Notes: generated by a model from the letters alone, not told the origin. DNA of 64,000 nt from Porphyrobacter sp. (GCA_027533455.1 JAPZUC010000002.1:62001-126000), one strand, 5' to 3'; positions 46,682 through 56,090 are shown, counted from the first letter of the stretch. Numbers and translations are program-made.

Positions 46682-48979
46682 TTAGCGGAAGCCCAGATTC
46701 CGCAAGGCGAAGAACAGCTGGAAAGCATTGCCCCGCCGCGCGTCGCCCGCGTCGATGAAGTCGCGTCGCCAGGTCGCGCCGAATTCGATGCAGTCATCGG
46801 CATAGGCGATACCGAAGCGCGTACGGATCGGCTGGAAACCGTCGGGCTGGAACACGGGGTCTTCCTCCTCGTCGGTGAGGTTGAAGACGCCCGATCCGAA
46901 CATCGACCAGTTGCGCCCGATCGCCACGCGCGCGGCGGCGCGCACTTCCTCGCGGTCGCGCAGATCCTCGACCGTGGCGATGTCGCGGTTGAGGCGCAGA
47001 TAGCCTACTTCGAGATAGGTGCGGCGCGAGCCCACGGTCGCGTCGATCTCGTTGCGGCGGATCGCGAGGTTGTCCTTGTCCAGCCGGAAGCGGTGGGTGA
47101 ACTGGACGAGGTTGCGGAAGCGCACTTCGGTGCGCCCGACGAAATCGGTGACCTTTTCGGACAGGCCCGTGCCCTCGGGGAACAAGCCAGGACGCGGCGC
47201 ATCGAGCCGGAACGACTGGCCGATGGTCGACTTGATCCGCCAGCCGGGGCGTTGCAGCTCCCAGTCGACGCCCCACGTGAGGCGGCTGCCGTCTTCGACG
47301 CGGTCATATCCGGGGAAACGGTTGAGCGCGAAGAGGTTCGAATCCTCAAGGTCGATGGCGCGCGCGTCCTCGTTGGGGACGGCAAGGTTGCGCACCTTGG
47401 GGCTCGCGACCAATTGCAGGCGCGGCTTGAAGATCTGGGTGCCGCCGAAAGCCTGTCCGATAAAGGGCCACTCGATGTCCACCGCTGCCGTGGCGATGCC
47501 GCGGGTGGTCCAGCCTTCGGTGCCGCGATAGGCAAGCGTGGTGGTCGCAAGCGAGTTGCTGGTGTTGTAGACGTCGCCGCGCACGAGGCCCGTCAGCGTC
47601 ACCACCTGGCCGAGGCCGGTCAGGCGCTTCATGTCCCACTGCGCTCCGGCAAAGGCGCGCTGGGTGTCCTGCCCGTCATTGCGCAGCAGCGCGAGGGAGT
47701 TGGCCTGCACCATCAAGTTGCCGCCAAGGATCCTGTCTCCGATCTTCTGGCGATAATCGATGGCTGGCAGCGCGAGCGGCACCTGCCCTTGATCGGCATT
47801 GAGCCGCAGCGTCTGGGTGGCCCAGCCGGCGATCGACAGATACGAACGGTCGGTGATCCGCTCGAGGTTCATGGTCGAGCGCAGGCGGTCATCGCGGCTG
47901 ATGTCGTAGCGGCGCAGGAAGGTGCGGTCGCTGGCGAGGCGGAGCGATCCGGTCAGGCTCCAGTCGGGGGAGAACTGGAAGCGGCCATTGGCGTCGAGGT
48001 ATCCGCGCGGATCGTTCTGGAGGCTTTCGGCGCCGGTGAAATCGGTGGTGCGGTCAGAGAAGGTTGCATAGCCGCTAACCTGATAGGCGCCCTTTTCGGT
48101 CAGGTGCCGCCACTTCCCGCTGGCCATCGGGGCGACGTTGGAGAACACATAGGCGCCCAGCGTCAGATCGGCATTTTCGGCAACGCGCCAGTAGTATTCG
48201 CCGCTGAGTTCAAGCCCGTTGACCTGCGTGATGCGCACATCGGGGACAAGAAAGCCGCTTTCGGCCTTGCCGTCGGTGCGGATCGCGAGGCCGGGGAGCG
48301 GCAGGATGCGCGCGCCGAAAAGTTCGAGCATCGCGCCTTCGAAGCGGACGCGGGCTTCCTTCTGGTCGTAGATCACCCGCCGCGCGGTGACGCGCCAGCT
48401 GGGGTCGGTCGCGCAGCCTTCGGCATCGGTGACGGGGCAGGCCGAATAGGCCGCATCGGTCAGTTCGGCATTGCCATCGGCGGTTCGCTGGGCCGAGCGC
48501 GCGGCGAGCCGGCCGCCGGCGCGCATGGCGATCAGCAACTCGCTCATGGCGCCGGTGTCGAATTCCTCGGTCAGTTCGACCTGATCGGTGAACAGCTGAT
48601 TGCCCGCCTCGTCCACCATGCGGATATTGCCGGTGGCGATGATCTGGCCGGTCTTGCGGTCCCATGTGACCTCGTCAGCGCGGACCGAGCGATCTTCGGA
48701 CCGCAGAATGACATTGCCGCGCGCGATGACCGTTTCGGTCTCGCTGTTGTAGCCGAGTTCGGTTGCCTCGAAATCGATCTTGCGGGGTGCTTCAGCCGCT
48801 GGAGCGGCGGCGGGCGTGGCTGCGGGGGGAGTCTCCTGCGCTGCAACCGGCGTGGAGATTGCGAACACGGCCAGCGCGAGCGCAACATGGGACACGCGCA
48901 CACGAATGGGCACCCGCGCCGGGAAGCGCTGGGCAGGGCGCGCATGTGTGCGCGGTGCGTCTTGCAAGCCTCCCGACAT
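46682..48979 (-). CDS. lptD: LPS-assembly protein LptD
   Basis: The 765-aa outer-membrane protein has a signal peptide, an OstA-type beta-jellyroll domain (about 65-180, with DFEATELGYNSETETVIARGNV) and a long barrel domain ending in RNLGFR. Cysteines in YSACPVTDAEGC near 180-190 and in DDCIEFG near the end could form the inter-domain disulfides needed for LptD maturation. With LptE it inserts LPS into the outer leaflet. The start at ATG 48979 is the best guess; a GTG further in would also leave a signal peptide. It is first in the operon with surA, pdxA and rsmA, with a 199-bp gap to surA that may hold another promoter. Confidence 0.92.
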   Translation of the reverse strand: MSGGLQDAPRTHARPAQRFPARVPIRVRVSHVALALAVFAISTPVAAQETPPAATPAAAPAAEAPRKIDFEATELGYNSETETVIARGNVILRSEDRSVRADEVTWDRKTGQIIATGNIRMVDEAGNQLFTDQVELTEEFDTGAMSELLIAMRAGGRLAARSAQRTADGNAELTDAAYSACPVTDAEGCATDPSWRVTARRVIYDQKEARVRFEGAMLELFGARILPLPGLAIRTDGKAESGFLVPDVRITQVNGLELSGEYYWRVAENADLTLGAYVFSNVAPMASGKWRHLTEKGAYQVSGYATFSDRTTDFTGAESLQNDPRGYLDANGRFQFSPDWSLTGSLRLASDRTFLRRYDISRDDRLRSTMNLERITDRSYLSIAGWATQTLRLNADQGQVPLALPAIDYRQKIGDRILGGNLMVQANSLALLRNDGQDTQRAFAGAQWDMKRLTGLGQVVTLTGLVRGDVYNTSNSLATTTLAYRGTEGWTTRGIATAAVDIEWPFIGQAFGGTQIFKPRLQLVASPKVRNLAVPNEDARAIDLEDSNLFALNRFPGYDRVEDGSRLTWGVDWELQRPGWRIKSTIGQSFRLDAPRPGLFPEGTGLSEKVTDFVGRTEVRFRNLVQFTHRFRLDKDNLAIRRNEIDATVGSRRTYLEVGYLRLNRDIATVEDLRDREEVRAAARVAIGRNWSMFGSGVFNLTDEEEDPVFQPDGFQPIRTRFGIAYADDCIEFGATWRRDFIDAGDARRGNAFQLFFALRNLGFR

Positions 48980-49115
48980 GGCCTTGCCTATTGCACCGCT
49001 CGCGCCTAATCGCAATCGCCATTGCGCCCCTGCTGCCTGTGGTTCGTCGCGGCAGTGCAGCGCCCTGCCAGCGCCGCCCATCCCCCTGCGGTGCCACGTG
49101 TTGTTCGGAGTTCCC

Positions 49116-50576
49116 ATGCAGATCCATCTTAACGCCGCCCCCCCCGCCGATATCCGCCTCCACGCGCGGATCGTGAACCAGGGGCAGGCGCTGTCCGGTC
49201 TTGATGCCGCGATGGTCGAAGGCGCGGCAGCCTCGCGCTTCTCGGGCCGGGCGGGGCAGCTGTTCGAAGGCTTCGCCAGCGTCAGCGGCACGGTGAAGCG
49301 CATTGCGCTGGCGGGTGCGGGCGAAGCGGATGCCGCCGATCGCCGCGCCAATTGCGAACGTGCCGGCGCAGCGCTGACCGCGAAGTATCTCGTTTCCGGC
49401 GAGACGGCGATGGTGCTCGATCTGGGCGGCGCGGGCCTTTCGGCTGATGATGCCGCAGCGGTGCTGCTGGCCCTGCGCCTGCGCGCATGGCGGCACGATG
49501 CCTATCGCACGCGCCTTTCGGCGGACAAGCGCCCCTCGCTGACCACTGTCCATGTGGCCGGCGCGCCGGAAGGCACTGCCGCTGCGTGGGAGCGTGAGGC
49601 GGCACTTGCCAAGGGCGTCGAATTCACCCGCGGCCTCGTGACCGAGCCTGCCAACATCATCTACCCCGAAACCTTCGTCGCTGCCTGCCAGAAGGCGTTC
49701 GAGGGCACGGGCGCCGAAATCACCGTGCTGGGCGAGGACGAGATGGCCGCCCTCGGCATGGGGGCGCTGGTCGGCGTGGGCCTCGGTTCGGAGCGCGAAT
49801 CGAAGCTGATCGCGATCCGCTGGAACGGCGGCGCGGCGGGCGAGAAGCCGACCGTGTTCGTCGGCAAGGGCGTCACCTTCGACACCGGCGGCATTTCGCT
49901 GAAGCCCGGCCCGGGCATGGAAGACATGAAGTGGGACATGGGCGGCGCAGGCGCGGTCGCAGGCGCGATGCTGGCGCTGGTCACCCGCAAGGCCAAGGCC
50001 AACATCATCGGCGTCATGGGTCTCGTCGAGAACATGCCCGACGGGAAGGCCCAGCGCCCCGGCGATATCGTCACCACCATGAGCGGGCAGACGGTCGAAG
50101 TGCTCAACACCGATGCCGAAGGACGGCTGGTGCTGTGCGATGCGCTGCACTGGGCGCAAGGCCAGTATGATGCTGCGCGCATTGTCGACCTCGCCACGCT
50201 GACCGGCGCGATGATTATCAGCCTCGGCAACGAATATGGCGGGATGTTCGCCAATGACGACACGCTGGCGGCACAGCTGACCGCCGCGGGCCAGACCAGC
50301 GGCGACAAGCTTTGGCGCATGCCGCTCGGACCCAATTACGACAAGCTGATCGATTCGCCTGTCGCCGACATGAAGAATATCGGCCCGCGCGAAGGCGGCT
50401 CGATCACGGCGGCGCAGTTCCTCCAGCGCTTCATCAAGGACGGCACCCCTTGGGCGCACCTCGATATCGCGGGCATGGTGTGGTCGAACAAACCGGGTCA
50501 CACCTGGGACAAGGGCGCGACCGGATATGGCGTGCGCTTGCTCGACCAGTTCGTGCGGGACGTGGTCGAAGGTTAA
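49116..50576 (+). CDS. pepA: Leucyl aminopeptidase
   Basis: The 486-aa protein is an M17 aminopeptidase: the metal- and substrate-binding GKGVTFDTGGISLKP near 250-264, DMKWDMGGAGAV and the family signature NTDAEGRLVL near 330-339 are all present. It removes N-terminal residues from peptides in the cytoplasm as a hexamer with two metals per subunit. The ATG at 49116 follows a CGGAG box at 49106. A DUF2256 gene starts 25 bp downstream, followed by holC. Confidence 0.95.
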   Translation: MQIHLNAAPPADIRLHARIVNQGQALSGLDAAMVEGAAASRFSGRAGQLFEGFASVSGTVKRIALAGAGEADAADRRANCERAGAALTAKYLVSGETAMVLDLGGAGLSADDAAAVLLALRLRAWRHDAYRTRLSADKRPSLTTVHVAGAPEGTAAAWEREAALAKGVEFTRGLVTEPANIIYPETFVAACQKAFEGTGAEITVLGEDEMAALGMGALVGVGLGSERESKLIAIRWNGGAAGEKPTVFVGKGVTFDTGGISLKPGPGMEDMKWDMGGAGAVAGAMLALVTRKAKANIIGVMGLVENMPDGKAQRPGDIVTTMSGQTVEVLNTDAEGRLVLCDALHWAQGQYDAARIVDLATLTGAMIISLGNEYGGMFANDDTLAAQLTAAGQTSGDKLWRMPLGPNYDKLIDSPVADMKNIGPREGGSITAAQFLQRFIKDGTPWAHLDIAGMVWSNKPGHTWDKGATGYGVRLLDQFVRDVVEG

Positions 50577-50600
50577 CGGGGAGTTTCTGCCATCCCCAAG

Positions 50601-50744
50601 ATGCGGAAAAAAAGCGACCTTCCTTCCAAATCCTGCCTCGCCTGCGGGCTCCCGTTCACGTGGCGCAAGAAGTGGGAGCGGGATTGGGACAATGTGAAGT
50701 ATTGTTCCGACCGTTGCCGCCGGGGGAAGGGTGCCGCCACATGA
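50601..50744 (+). CDS. DUF2256 small zinc-ribbon-like protein
   Basis: This 47-aa protein contains two Cys pairs (SCLACG near 11-16 and YCSDRC near 34-39) and the conserved [15 protein letters not shown] segment between them, which matches DUF2256. The cysteine spacing suggests zinc binding. It has no established role. Its stop overlaps the holC start (ATGA), and it lies 25 bp after pepA, so the three are one operon. Confidence 0.88.
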   Translation: MRKKSDLPSKSCLACGLPFTWRKKWERDWDNVKYCSDRCRRGKGAAT

Positions 50745-51178
50745 AACTCGATTTCTGGCAATACACCCACGACCCGCTTGAAAAGGTCGTCACTCTGATC
50801 GCCAAGCGCGCGGTGGGCGAGGGGGAGCGGGTGCTGGTGGTTTCCGCCAATCCCGATCAACGCGCCGCGATAGCGCGCGCGCTGTGGCAGGCGGGGCCAG
50901 CCGACAGCTTCCTTGCCAATGGCGAGGCAGATAGCCCCGGCGCCGATCGCCAACCGATCCTGCTGTCTGCCGAACCTGTAGCCGCCAACGGCGCGAGCCA
51001 CCTGATCCTTGCTGACGGCACCTTCCGCGATGCGCCGGGCTTTGCCCGCGTGTTCCTGCTGTTCCCGCCCGACCTTGCCTCTGCCGCACGCGAGGCATGG
51101 CGCGCGCAAGACGGGCGCGAGGGCGTGGAGCGCGCCTATTACGCGCAGGAAGACGGGCGCTGGGTCAAGAAGGGCTGA
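50741..51178 (+). CDS. holC: DNA polymerase III subunit chi
   Basis: The 145-aa protein fits Hol[17 protein letters not shown] near 2-17, a central [16 protein letters not shown] segment and [22 protein letters not shown] near 71-92, ending GRWVKKG. Chi links the clamp loader to single-strand binding protein. Its placement directly behind pepA is common in Proteobacteria and supports the call. Its ATG overlaps the DUF2256 stop by four bases. Confidence 0.93.
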   Translation: MKLDFWQYTHDPLEKVVTLIAKRAVGEGERVLVVSANPDQRAAIARALWQAGPADSFLANGEADSPGADRQPILLSAEPVAANGASHLILADGTFRDAPGFARVFLLFPPDLASAAREAWRAQDGREGVERAYYAQEDGRWVKKG

Positions 51179-51249
51179 TTGCGCAACCCCTTGCCCGAAT
51201 CCACCGGATAGCGGATGCTCTTGCACGGTGAGGGGCGGGGCACAACTCC

Positions 51250-51750
51250 ATGCATAGGAAGGCTTTGCTGTTGGTTTGCGCGGCAGCGGTGCTGCTGGGC
51301 GGCTGCGATGCGCAAGGCGCTGATGCCGCCGCGGCCAGTCCGCCGGGCGAACACAGCATCGATCCTGCGACCGGCGAAAGACGCATGGTGATCCACCGCG
51401 AGGATGGCCCCACCACCCTGCGCGCAGGCGCTGCTGTGCCGGTCGACCTGCCAGCGGGTTTCAGCCTGTTTCCGGGCGCGCGGGTGGTCAGTAATGCAAT
51501 CGCGGCGCGGCCCGGCGGGCAGGGCGTGCTGCTGACCTTCGAAGCCGATGCCCCCGCGCCCGAGCTGATCGCCCATACCCGCCGCGAGGCGGAGGCTGCC
51601 GGATTTTCCATCGACGTTGAACTCGACACCGGCGAAACCCGCACGATCGCCGGCACCCGCGCGAGCGATCGCGCGACGTTCTCGCTAACCGTCACTCAGG
51701 GCACGCCGGCCACCGCTCAGCTGTCGGCCAGCACGATGTCCCATCGGTAG
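51250..51750 (+). CDS. Putative lipoprotein, unknown function
   Basis: The 166-aa product starts with a lipoprotein signal (LLGGC, Cys19) and continues with a Ser/Ala/Pro-rich linker and a small domain of about 110 residues with strands such as PVDLPAGFSLFPGARVV. I recognise no family. It follows holC by 71 bp and overlaps the convergent dioxygenase gene by 34 bp. Confidence 0.7.
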   Translation: MHRKALLLVCAAAVLLGGCDAQGADAAAASPPGEHSIDPATGERRMVIHREDGPTTLRAGAAVPVDLPAGFSLFPGARVVSNAIAARPGGQGVLLTFEADAPAPELIAHTRREAEAAGFSIDVELDTGETRTIAGTRASDRATFSLTVTQGTPATAQLSASTMSHR

Positions 51751-52355
51751 CGGTCGGCTTCCTGCTGCGCTGCCATTGCCGTCACCGCATCCTCGCCGAG
51801 CATGTTGTAAAGCGCGTCCTTGCTGTTGGTCGCATAGTCCTCGGTGAAATACATCTGCGTGATAAGACGCGACTGGCGGCCGGCGATATCGAAATGGATG
51901 TGCGGCGTGCGCCAGCCGATCGGGCTGTCATAGCCTGCGGGCTTGATCGTGCGCACACGCCATTCGCCGCTCGGCCCTGTCACCAGCTTGGCGAAGCCCT
52001 GGAAATTGGGATCGAGCGGCGCGGCGGCAATGTCGCCCGGGTGGTCATAGCGCCCCGCCGCGTTGCACTGCCACAGTTCGAGCATCGCACCGCGCACGGG
52101 ATTGCCCTTGCGATCGAGCACGCGCCCCGTCACCTCGATCACGCGCCCGAGCGCACGGGCACTATTGCCCCTGATCTGGGTCATGTCGAAATCGTCGTCG
52201 CCCGGGCGGATGATCGGGTAGAAGGGACCCAGCGGGCCGTTGGCGGTCTGTGCCGGTGCCGCTGCGCGCGCGATTCCGCCAGTGGCCGCGATACCCACCG
52301 CGGTGAGAGCCGCTCCGGCAAAGTGCCGCCGTGAAAGTCTGCTGTTCGTGTCCAT
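51717..52355 (-). CDS. Exported intradiol ring-cleavage dioxygenase
   Basis: The 212-aa protein has a Tat-type signal (SRRHFAGAAL with the twin Arg at about 9-10) and an intradiol dioxygenase core: VTGRVLDRKGNPVRGAMLELWQCNAAGRYDHPGD carries one Tyr ligand, KPAGYDSP another, and WRTPHIHF supplies the His pair of the non-haem Fe(III) site. Catechol or protocatechuate-type substrates are known for the family; an exported form is unusual and fits export of a folded, iron-loaded enzyme. No beta-ketoadipate genes lie nearby. Confidence 0.85.
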   Translation of the reverse strand: MDTNSRLSRRHFAGAALTAVGIAATGGIARAAAPAQTANGPLGPFYPIIRPGDDDFDMTQIRGNSARALGRVIEVTGRVLDRKGNPVRGAMLELWQCNAAGRYDHPGDIAAAPLDPNFQGFAKLVTGPSGEWRVRTIKPAGYDSPIGWRTPHIHFDIAGRQSRLITQMYFTEDYATNSKDALYNMLGEDAVTAMAAQQEADRYRWDIVLADS

Positions 52356-52530
52356 GAATGTTTCCCCCCGGAGTATGCCCCGACGCGGAGAATACCACGT
52401 CCGCGGGCGGCTTGGAACCACGGTGGATGCGCCTTGACGCTTGGTCGCGCTTGCCATTTTGCAGCGCAGCATCTAGGGGCCGCGCCAATATTTCTCCCCA
52501 CAACAAAAAGACGTTCACAGGAGCATACTC

Positions 52531-52953
52531 ATGGCGGTCACCCGCACCTTCTCGATCATCAAGCCCGATGCCACCCGCCGCAACCTGACCGGTGCGGTCA
52601 CCAAGATGCTGGAAGACGCCGGCCTGCGCGTCGTCGCTTCGAAGCGCATCCACATGACCCGCGAACAGGCCGAAGGCTTCTACGGCGTGCACCGCGAGCG
52701 TCCCTTCTTCGGTGAACTCGTCGAATTCATGATGAGCGAGCCGGTTATCGTGCAGGTTCTCGAAGGCGAAGACGCCGTGACCCGCAACCGCGACATCATG
52801 GGCGCAACCAACCCGGCGGACGCTGCCCCCGGCACGATCCGCAAGGAACTGGCCCTGTCGATCGGTGAAAACACCGTCCACGGCTCGGACTCGGAAGAAA
52901 ACGCCGCGATCGAAATCGCGTTCTTCTTCAAGCCGGAAGAAATTGTCGGCTGA
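52531..52953 (+). CDS. ndk: Nucleoside diphosphate kinase
   Basis: The 140-aa enzyme has [12 protein letters not shown] near 4-15, [13 protein letters not shown] near 46-58, [14 protein letters not shown] near 91-104 and the catalytic His in VHGSDS near 117-122. It transfers phosphate among nucleoside di- and triphosphates through a phosphohistidine. It is monocistronic, with a strong terminator 37 bp after the stop. Confidence 0.97.
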   Translation: MAVTRTFSIIKPDATRRNLTGAVTKMLEDAGLRVVASKRIHMTREQAEGFYGVHRERPFFGELVEFMMSEPVIVQVLEGEDAVTRNRDIMGATNPADAAPGTIRKELALSIGENTVHGSDSEENAAIEIAFFFKPEEIVG

Positions 52954-52990
52954 TCGCTAACGCTTTCGCCGCCCGGCATGACCGGCTGCA

Positions 52991-53020
52991 ACGGCCACCG
53001 GTAACCCCGGTGGCCGTTTG
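52991..53020 (+). terminator. Rho-independent terminator of ndk
   Basis: ACGGCCACCGG (52991-53001) and CCGGTGGCCGT (53007-53017) form a perfect 11-bp stem with a 5-base loop and a short T tract. Confidence 0.88.
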
Positions 53021-53099
53021 TGCATCTACGAGCCGCTTGCTTGTTGCAAGCGCGACATGGTGGTAGTTTTCCCCCTAAGACACTGTTCGGGGGGACGGC

Positions 53100-53912
53100 A
53101 TGGCGGGAGCAGCAAGCGGCGCAATTGCGAGCGGCAAGGGTGAAGGCGATTGGGCGAGCAGCGCCGATCGCTGGATTTTCGTGTTCATGGCGGCGCTGTT
53201 CTTCGTGACGGCGCTGGCGGGTTTCATCCCCGACTCTGTCAAAAAGCTCGACATGGTTGCCGCCAGTGCGCGGCCGGCGTTCCCGATGATCTTGCACGTC
53301 CACGCCTTGCTGATGGGCGCATGGCTCAGCCTGCTGCTGGTGCAATCGGGCCTGATGGCGAGCGGCAACCGCGCATTGCATATGAAACTGGGGATTGCGG
53401 CATTGATCCTCGCGCCTGCAATCGTGATCACCGGCGCAATCCTGGTGTCGACGATCTACGCCCAGTATTGGGAGGCGGCATCGCTCGCCACCGGGGCAGA
53501 GCGCGCGGGCTTCGAGGCTGAACTTGTTCGCAAGGGCAACATCACCCTGCGCAACGTCACAGGCGCGGTGCTATTTCCGCTATTCGTGGTGCTCGCTCTG
53601 CGCGCCCGGCTGCGCGATTCTGGGTTCCACAAGCGTATGATGTTCCTTGCCACGGTGGTGCCGCTTCCGGCGGCGATTGCGCGGCTGACATGGCTGCCTT
53701 CGACCATGCCTGACAGCCCACTCTCGCTCGATCTGTTCACGCTCGTGTGGATTGCCCCGATGTTCTTGTGGGATGTGGTGCGGCAGCGCCACATTCACCG
53801 CGCCTATATCGTGTGGTTTGCCTGGTGGCTGCCGGCGACGCTTCTCGTTTATGTCTTGTGGGGCACGGACTGGTGGCTGACGCGAGTGCCGACCCTGATG
53901 GGCGTGGGCTGA
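53100..53912 (+). CDS. Polytopic membrane protein, unknown function
   Basis: The 270-aa product has about seven hydrophobic segments (starting near 25, 62, 95, 145, 180, 205 and 235). A His-rich second segment (MILHVHALLMG) and the RALHMKLG that follows could bind haem or a metal, in the manner of cytochrome b561- or DUF2306-like proteins, but this is not established. It is monocistronic and convergent with the sulfotransferase gene. Confidence 0.6.
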   Translation: MAGAASGAIASGKGEGDWASSADRWIFVFMAALFFVTALAGFIPDSVKKLDMVAASARPAFPMILHVHALLMGAWLSLLLVQSGLMASGNRALHMKLGIAALILAPAIVITGAILVSTIYAQYWEAASLATGAERAGFEAELVRKGNITLRNVTGAVLFPLFVVLALRARLRDSGFHKRMMFLATVVPLPAAIARLTWLPSTMPDSPLSLDLFTLVWIAPMFLWDVVRQRHIHRAYIVWFAWWLPATLLVYVLWGTDWWLTRVPTLMGVG

Positions 53913-53916
53913 CCGG

Positions 53917-55125
53917 TCAGTCGGACTCGGCAAACCGCGCGAGCTGTTCCGCATGGGCGCGGTGGTGGCCGCTTTCGCTTGCTGCCATCGTCCGGCGCAT
54001 GGCGGCACGTGCCTCTGCCGTCAATTCGAGGCCCAGTCCGGCATAGACACTGGAGATAGCGCCTTCCCAATCGGCGTTGAGATCATCGAAACTGGCGCGT
54101 GCGACCGGCCCCTGCCAGCCCGCCAACGCCTCGGCCATCCGCGCGTCGCGCAGGGCAATCTTGTGCCGCCAGCGCGCTTCGATCGTCTTCAGGCAGCAGC
54201 TGTCGGACTGCATCGCCATCTGGTTCGCGGCAAGGCTGATGGCGCTTTTCAGCACGGCCTCGTGTTCGCGTTCGGCGATCACCAGCCGCGCATCGGGGAG
54301 CAGGGCGAGCAGCGTGGCGAGGTCCTCGGCGAAGGCGGGGACCTTGAGCACGCGGGGGCGGTCGGCGATCCCGCGATGGTTTGCGTCGGTCTGGAGTATC
54401 CGCCGGAACTCGCGGTAGATCGGCGCGGGGTCCTGCGCCTCGCTCCACCCAGAATAGGACGGGATGTGCCACTGGCTTTCGTAGATCGAATGGTGGAGCG
54501 CAGCTGAAAGCCACGCCAGTTCCTCCTCCACCGCGGCGGGCGCCATCGGGTGGATCGACTGCATCCACGGGTTGAGCAGGCCCAGCATGGCAAGCTCCAT
54601 CGCCGCCTTCACGCGGTTCACGCCCGGCCGAGCCGGTACGGGATGATAGGCGTCGCAATACCGGGTGTGCGAGTGGGCGGGGTCGGCGGCGAGCAGCGAG
54701 TGGATGCGGGTGGTGCCGCTGCGCATATGGCCGATGACGATGATCGGCGGGGCGAGCGGAGTTGCCAGCAGCTCGGGCCGGTCCAGCCACAGCGCCCCTA
54801 AGGCAAGGCGGTTCTTGACCGCGCGTGAAAGCTGCCCCCAGGCCATCGCGCGGCCTAGCGGGTTGAGATCGGCCTCGGCGTGGATCGCGGCCACGAGGCG
54901 TGTCAGCCTTTCGCGGAAATCGGCGACGTCTTGCTCAGAGCGCCCGCCATGCTCGGCGCCCTTCGCCTTGGCGCCATAGGGCTTGGCGGCGAGCGCCCAC
55001 AAGGCATCGGCGTCGAGACCGGGGGGCAGCAACCAGCCGCGCTCCCACGCCTTTCCGAGGAACTCGTTTGCCTTCTCCGCAAGAGGACCGCGTGCCAACA
55101 GGTGATCGCGGACCGGCGGTGCCAT
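53917..55125 (-). CDS. Sulfotransferase family protein
   Basis: The 402-aa protein has a PAPS-binding 5' phosphosulfate loop (GHMRSGTTRIH near 131-141) and a 3'-phosphate region (REHEAVLKSAISLAANQM near 290-307), both typical of the broad sulfotransferase family found in bacteria. No signal peptide is apparent. The acceptor is unknown; similar genes in sphingomonads modify lipids, polysaccharides or small metabolites. The ATG overlaps the purN-MmcQ stop by one base (TGATG), so it is the last gene of the purM operon. A catalytic His or Glu was not identified with certainty. Confidence 0.8.
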   Translation of the reverse strand: MAPPVRDHLLARGPLAEKANEFLGKAWERGWLLPPGLDADALWALAAKPYGAKAKGAEHGGRSEQDVADFRERLTRLVAAIHAEADLNPLGRAMAWGQLSRAVKNRLALGALWLDRPELLATPLAPPIIVIGHMRSGTTRIHSLLAADPAHSHTRYCDAYHPVPARPGVNRVKAAMELAMLGLLNPWMQSIHPMAPAAVEEELAWLSAALHHSIYESQWHIPSYSGWSEAQDPAPIYREFRRILQTDANHRGIADRPRVLKVPAFAEDLATLLALLPDARLVIAEREHEAVLKSAISLAANQMAMQSDSCCLKTIEARWRHKIALRDARMAEALAGWQGPVARASFDDLNADWEGAISSVYAGLGLELTAEARAAMRRTMAASESGHHRAHAEQLARFAESD

Positions 55126-56090
55126 CAGAATTCGTCCGCTACGTCCATCATCCGCGTCAACCGCTTGGGTGCGGCGCTGCGCCAGCTGCGCTCCAGCCAT
55201 TCGCCGACCGCGTCCCAATCGACTCCCGGGCGGTTGAGGATAATTCCCACCCAGCCGCTCGCGCCGTAATAGGCGGGCTTGAAATAGACCTCGGGCTGAT
55301 CCTCGACGAGGCTCAATAGCTCGTCCATCCCGCCGGTGCGCACGAGGCAAGCGATATGCGGGGTGCCGTGGTGCTGGTCGGCGAAATAGGCGAAGTATTT
55401 GCCGGTCTTCTCGCCACCGACGCGAAAACCCGGGCTGCCGTGGCTCTCGCGCTCGTCGCTTTCGGGCAGGGCGAGGGCGATCGCGCGCACCCGCGCCAGA
55501 AGCGCCGCCGGGTCGCGCCAGCGGCTGACGTAATCGGCCACCGCGCGCGGATAGAGCTGGTGCTCGGCCAGCTTCACCCGTTCGGCGAGAGTGGCGGGGG
55601 TTTCACCCGGCGCAATCGGTACCGCGATCTGCGCGAGCACCTCGCCGGCGTCTAGTTCCGGCGTCACCAGATGGACGCTGGTGCCCCCGTAGCTGTCACC
55701 CGCTTCAATGGCGCGGGCGTGGGTGTCGAGGCCTTTGTACTTGGGCAGCAGCGAGGGGTGAATGTTGAGCATCCGTCCTGCCCAGCGCTCCACGAACCCG
55801 TCGGAGAGGATGCGCATATAGCCCGCCAACACGATGTATTGTGCGCTAGCGTCCTGCACGGCGGTTTCCATCGCGGCGTCGTGGGCTTCGCGGGTCATGC
55901 CCTTGTGAGGCAGGGCAAAGGTCGCAATGTCCTCGGCTGCGGCCAACGCGAGGCCGGGGGCAGCAGGATCATTGCTGGCAACCAGCACGACCTCGTAAGG
56001 GCAGTCTGCGATGCGGCTGGCATAGACCAGCGCGGCCATATTGGTTCCCGCGCCGGAAATGAGCACGGCGATGCGGGCTTTTTCAGCCAA
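55125..56090 (-). CDS. purN: Phosphoribosylglycinamide formyltransferase fused to an MmcQ/YjbR-like domain
   Basis: The 321-aa protein has two parts. Residues 1-195 are [15 protein letters not shown] near 12-22, catalytic Asn109 and His111 in [13 protein letters not shown] and Asp147 in ELDAGEVL. Residues 197-318 match the MmcQ/YjbR fold ([37 protein letters not shown]). PurN makes formylglycinamide ribonucleotide from GAR in purine synthesis; the extra domain has a DNA-binding-like fold of unknown role. The TTG start at 56090 overlaps the purM stop by eight bases. Confidence 0.93.
   Translation of the reverse strand: MAEKARIAVLISGAGTNMAALVYASRIADCPYEVVLVASNDPAAPGLALAAAEDIATFALPHKGMTREAHDAAMETAVQDASAQYIVLAGYMRILSDGFVERWAGRMLNIHPSLLPKYKGLDTHARAIEAGDSYGGTSVHLVTPELDAGEVLAQIAVPIAPGETPATLAERVKLAEHQLYPRAVADYVSRWRDPAALLARVRAIALALPESDERESHGSPGFRVGGEKTGKYFAYFADQHHGTPHIACLVRTGGMDELLSLVEDQPEVYFKPAYYGASGWVGIILNRPGVDWDAVGEWLERSWRSAAPKRLTRMMDVADEF

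Noticed and set aside
46643..49009. Long forward open frame opposite lptD
   Set aside because: Same antisense effect; lptD has clear domain motifs on the other strand and the operon order supports it.
48792..50501. Long reverse open frame opposite pepA
   Set aside because: Antisense shadow of a well-conserved gene; no motifs.
50650..50665. Other CACGTG palindromes as further parS sites (for example here and at about 5983, 33685 and 49097)
   Set aside because: They match only the central six to eight bases and lack the flanking GTTT/AAAC arms.
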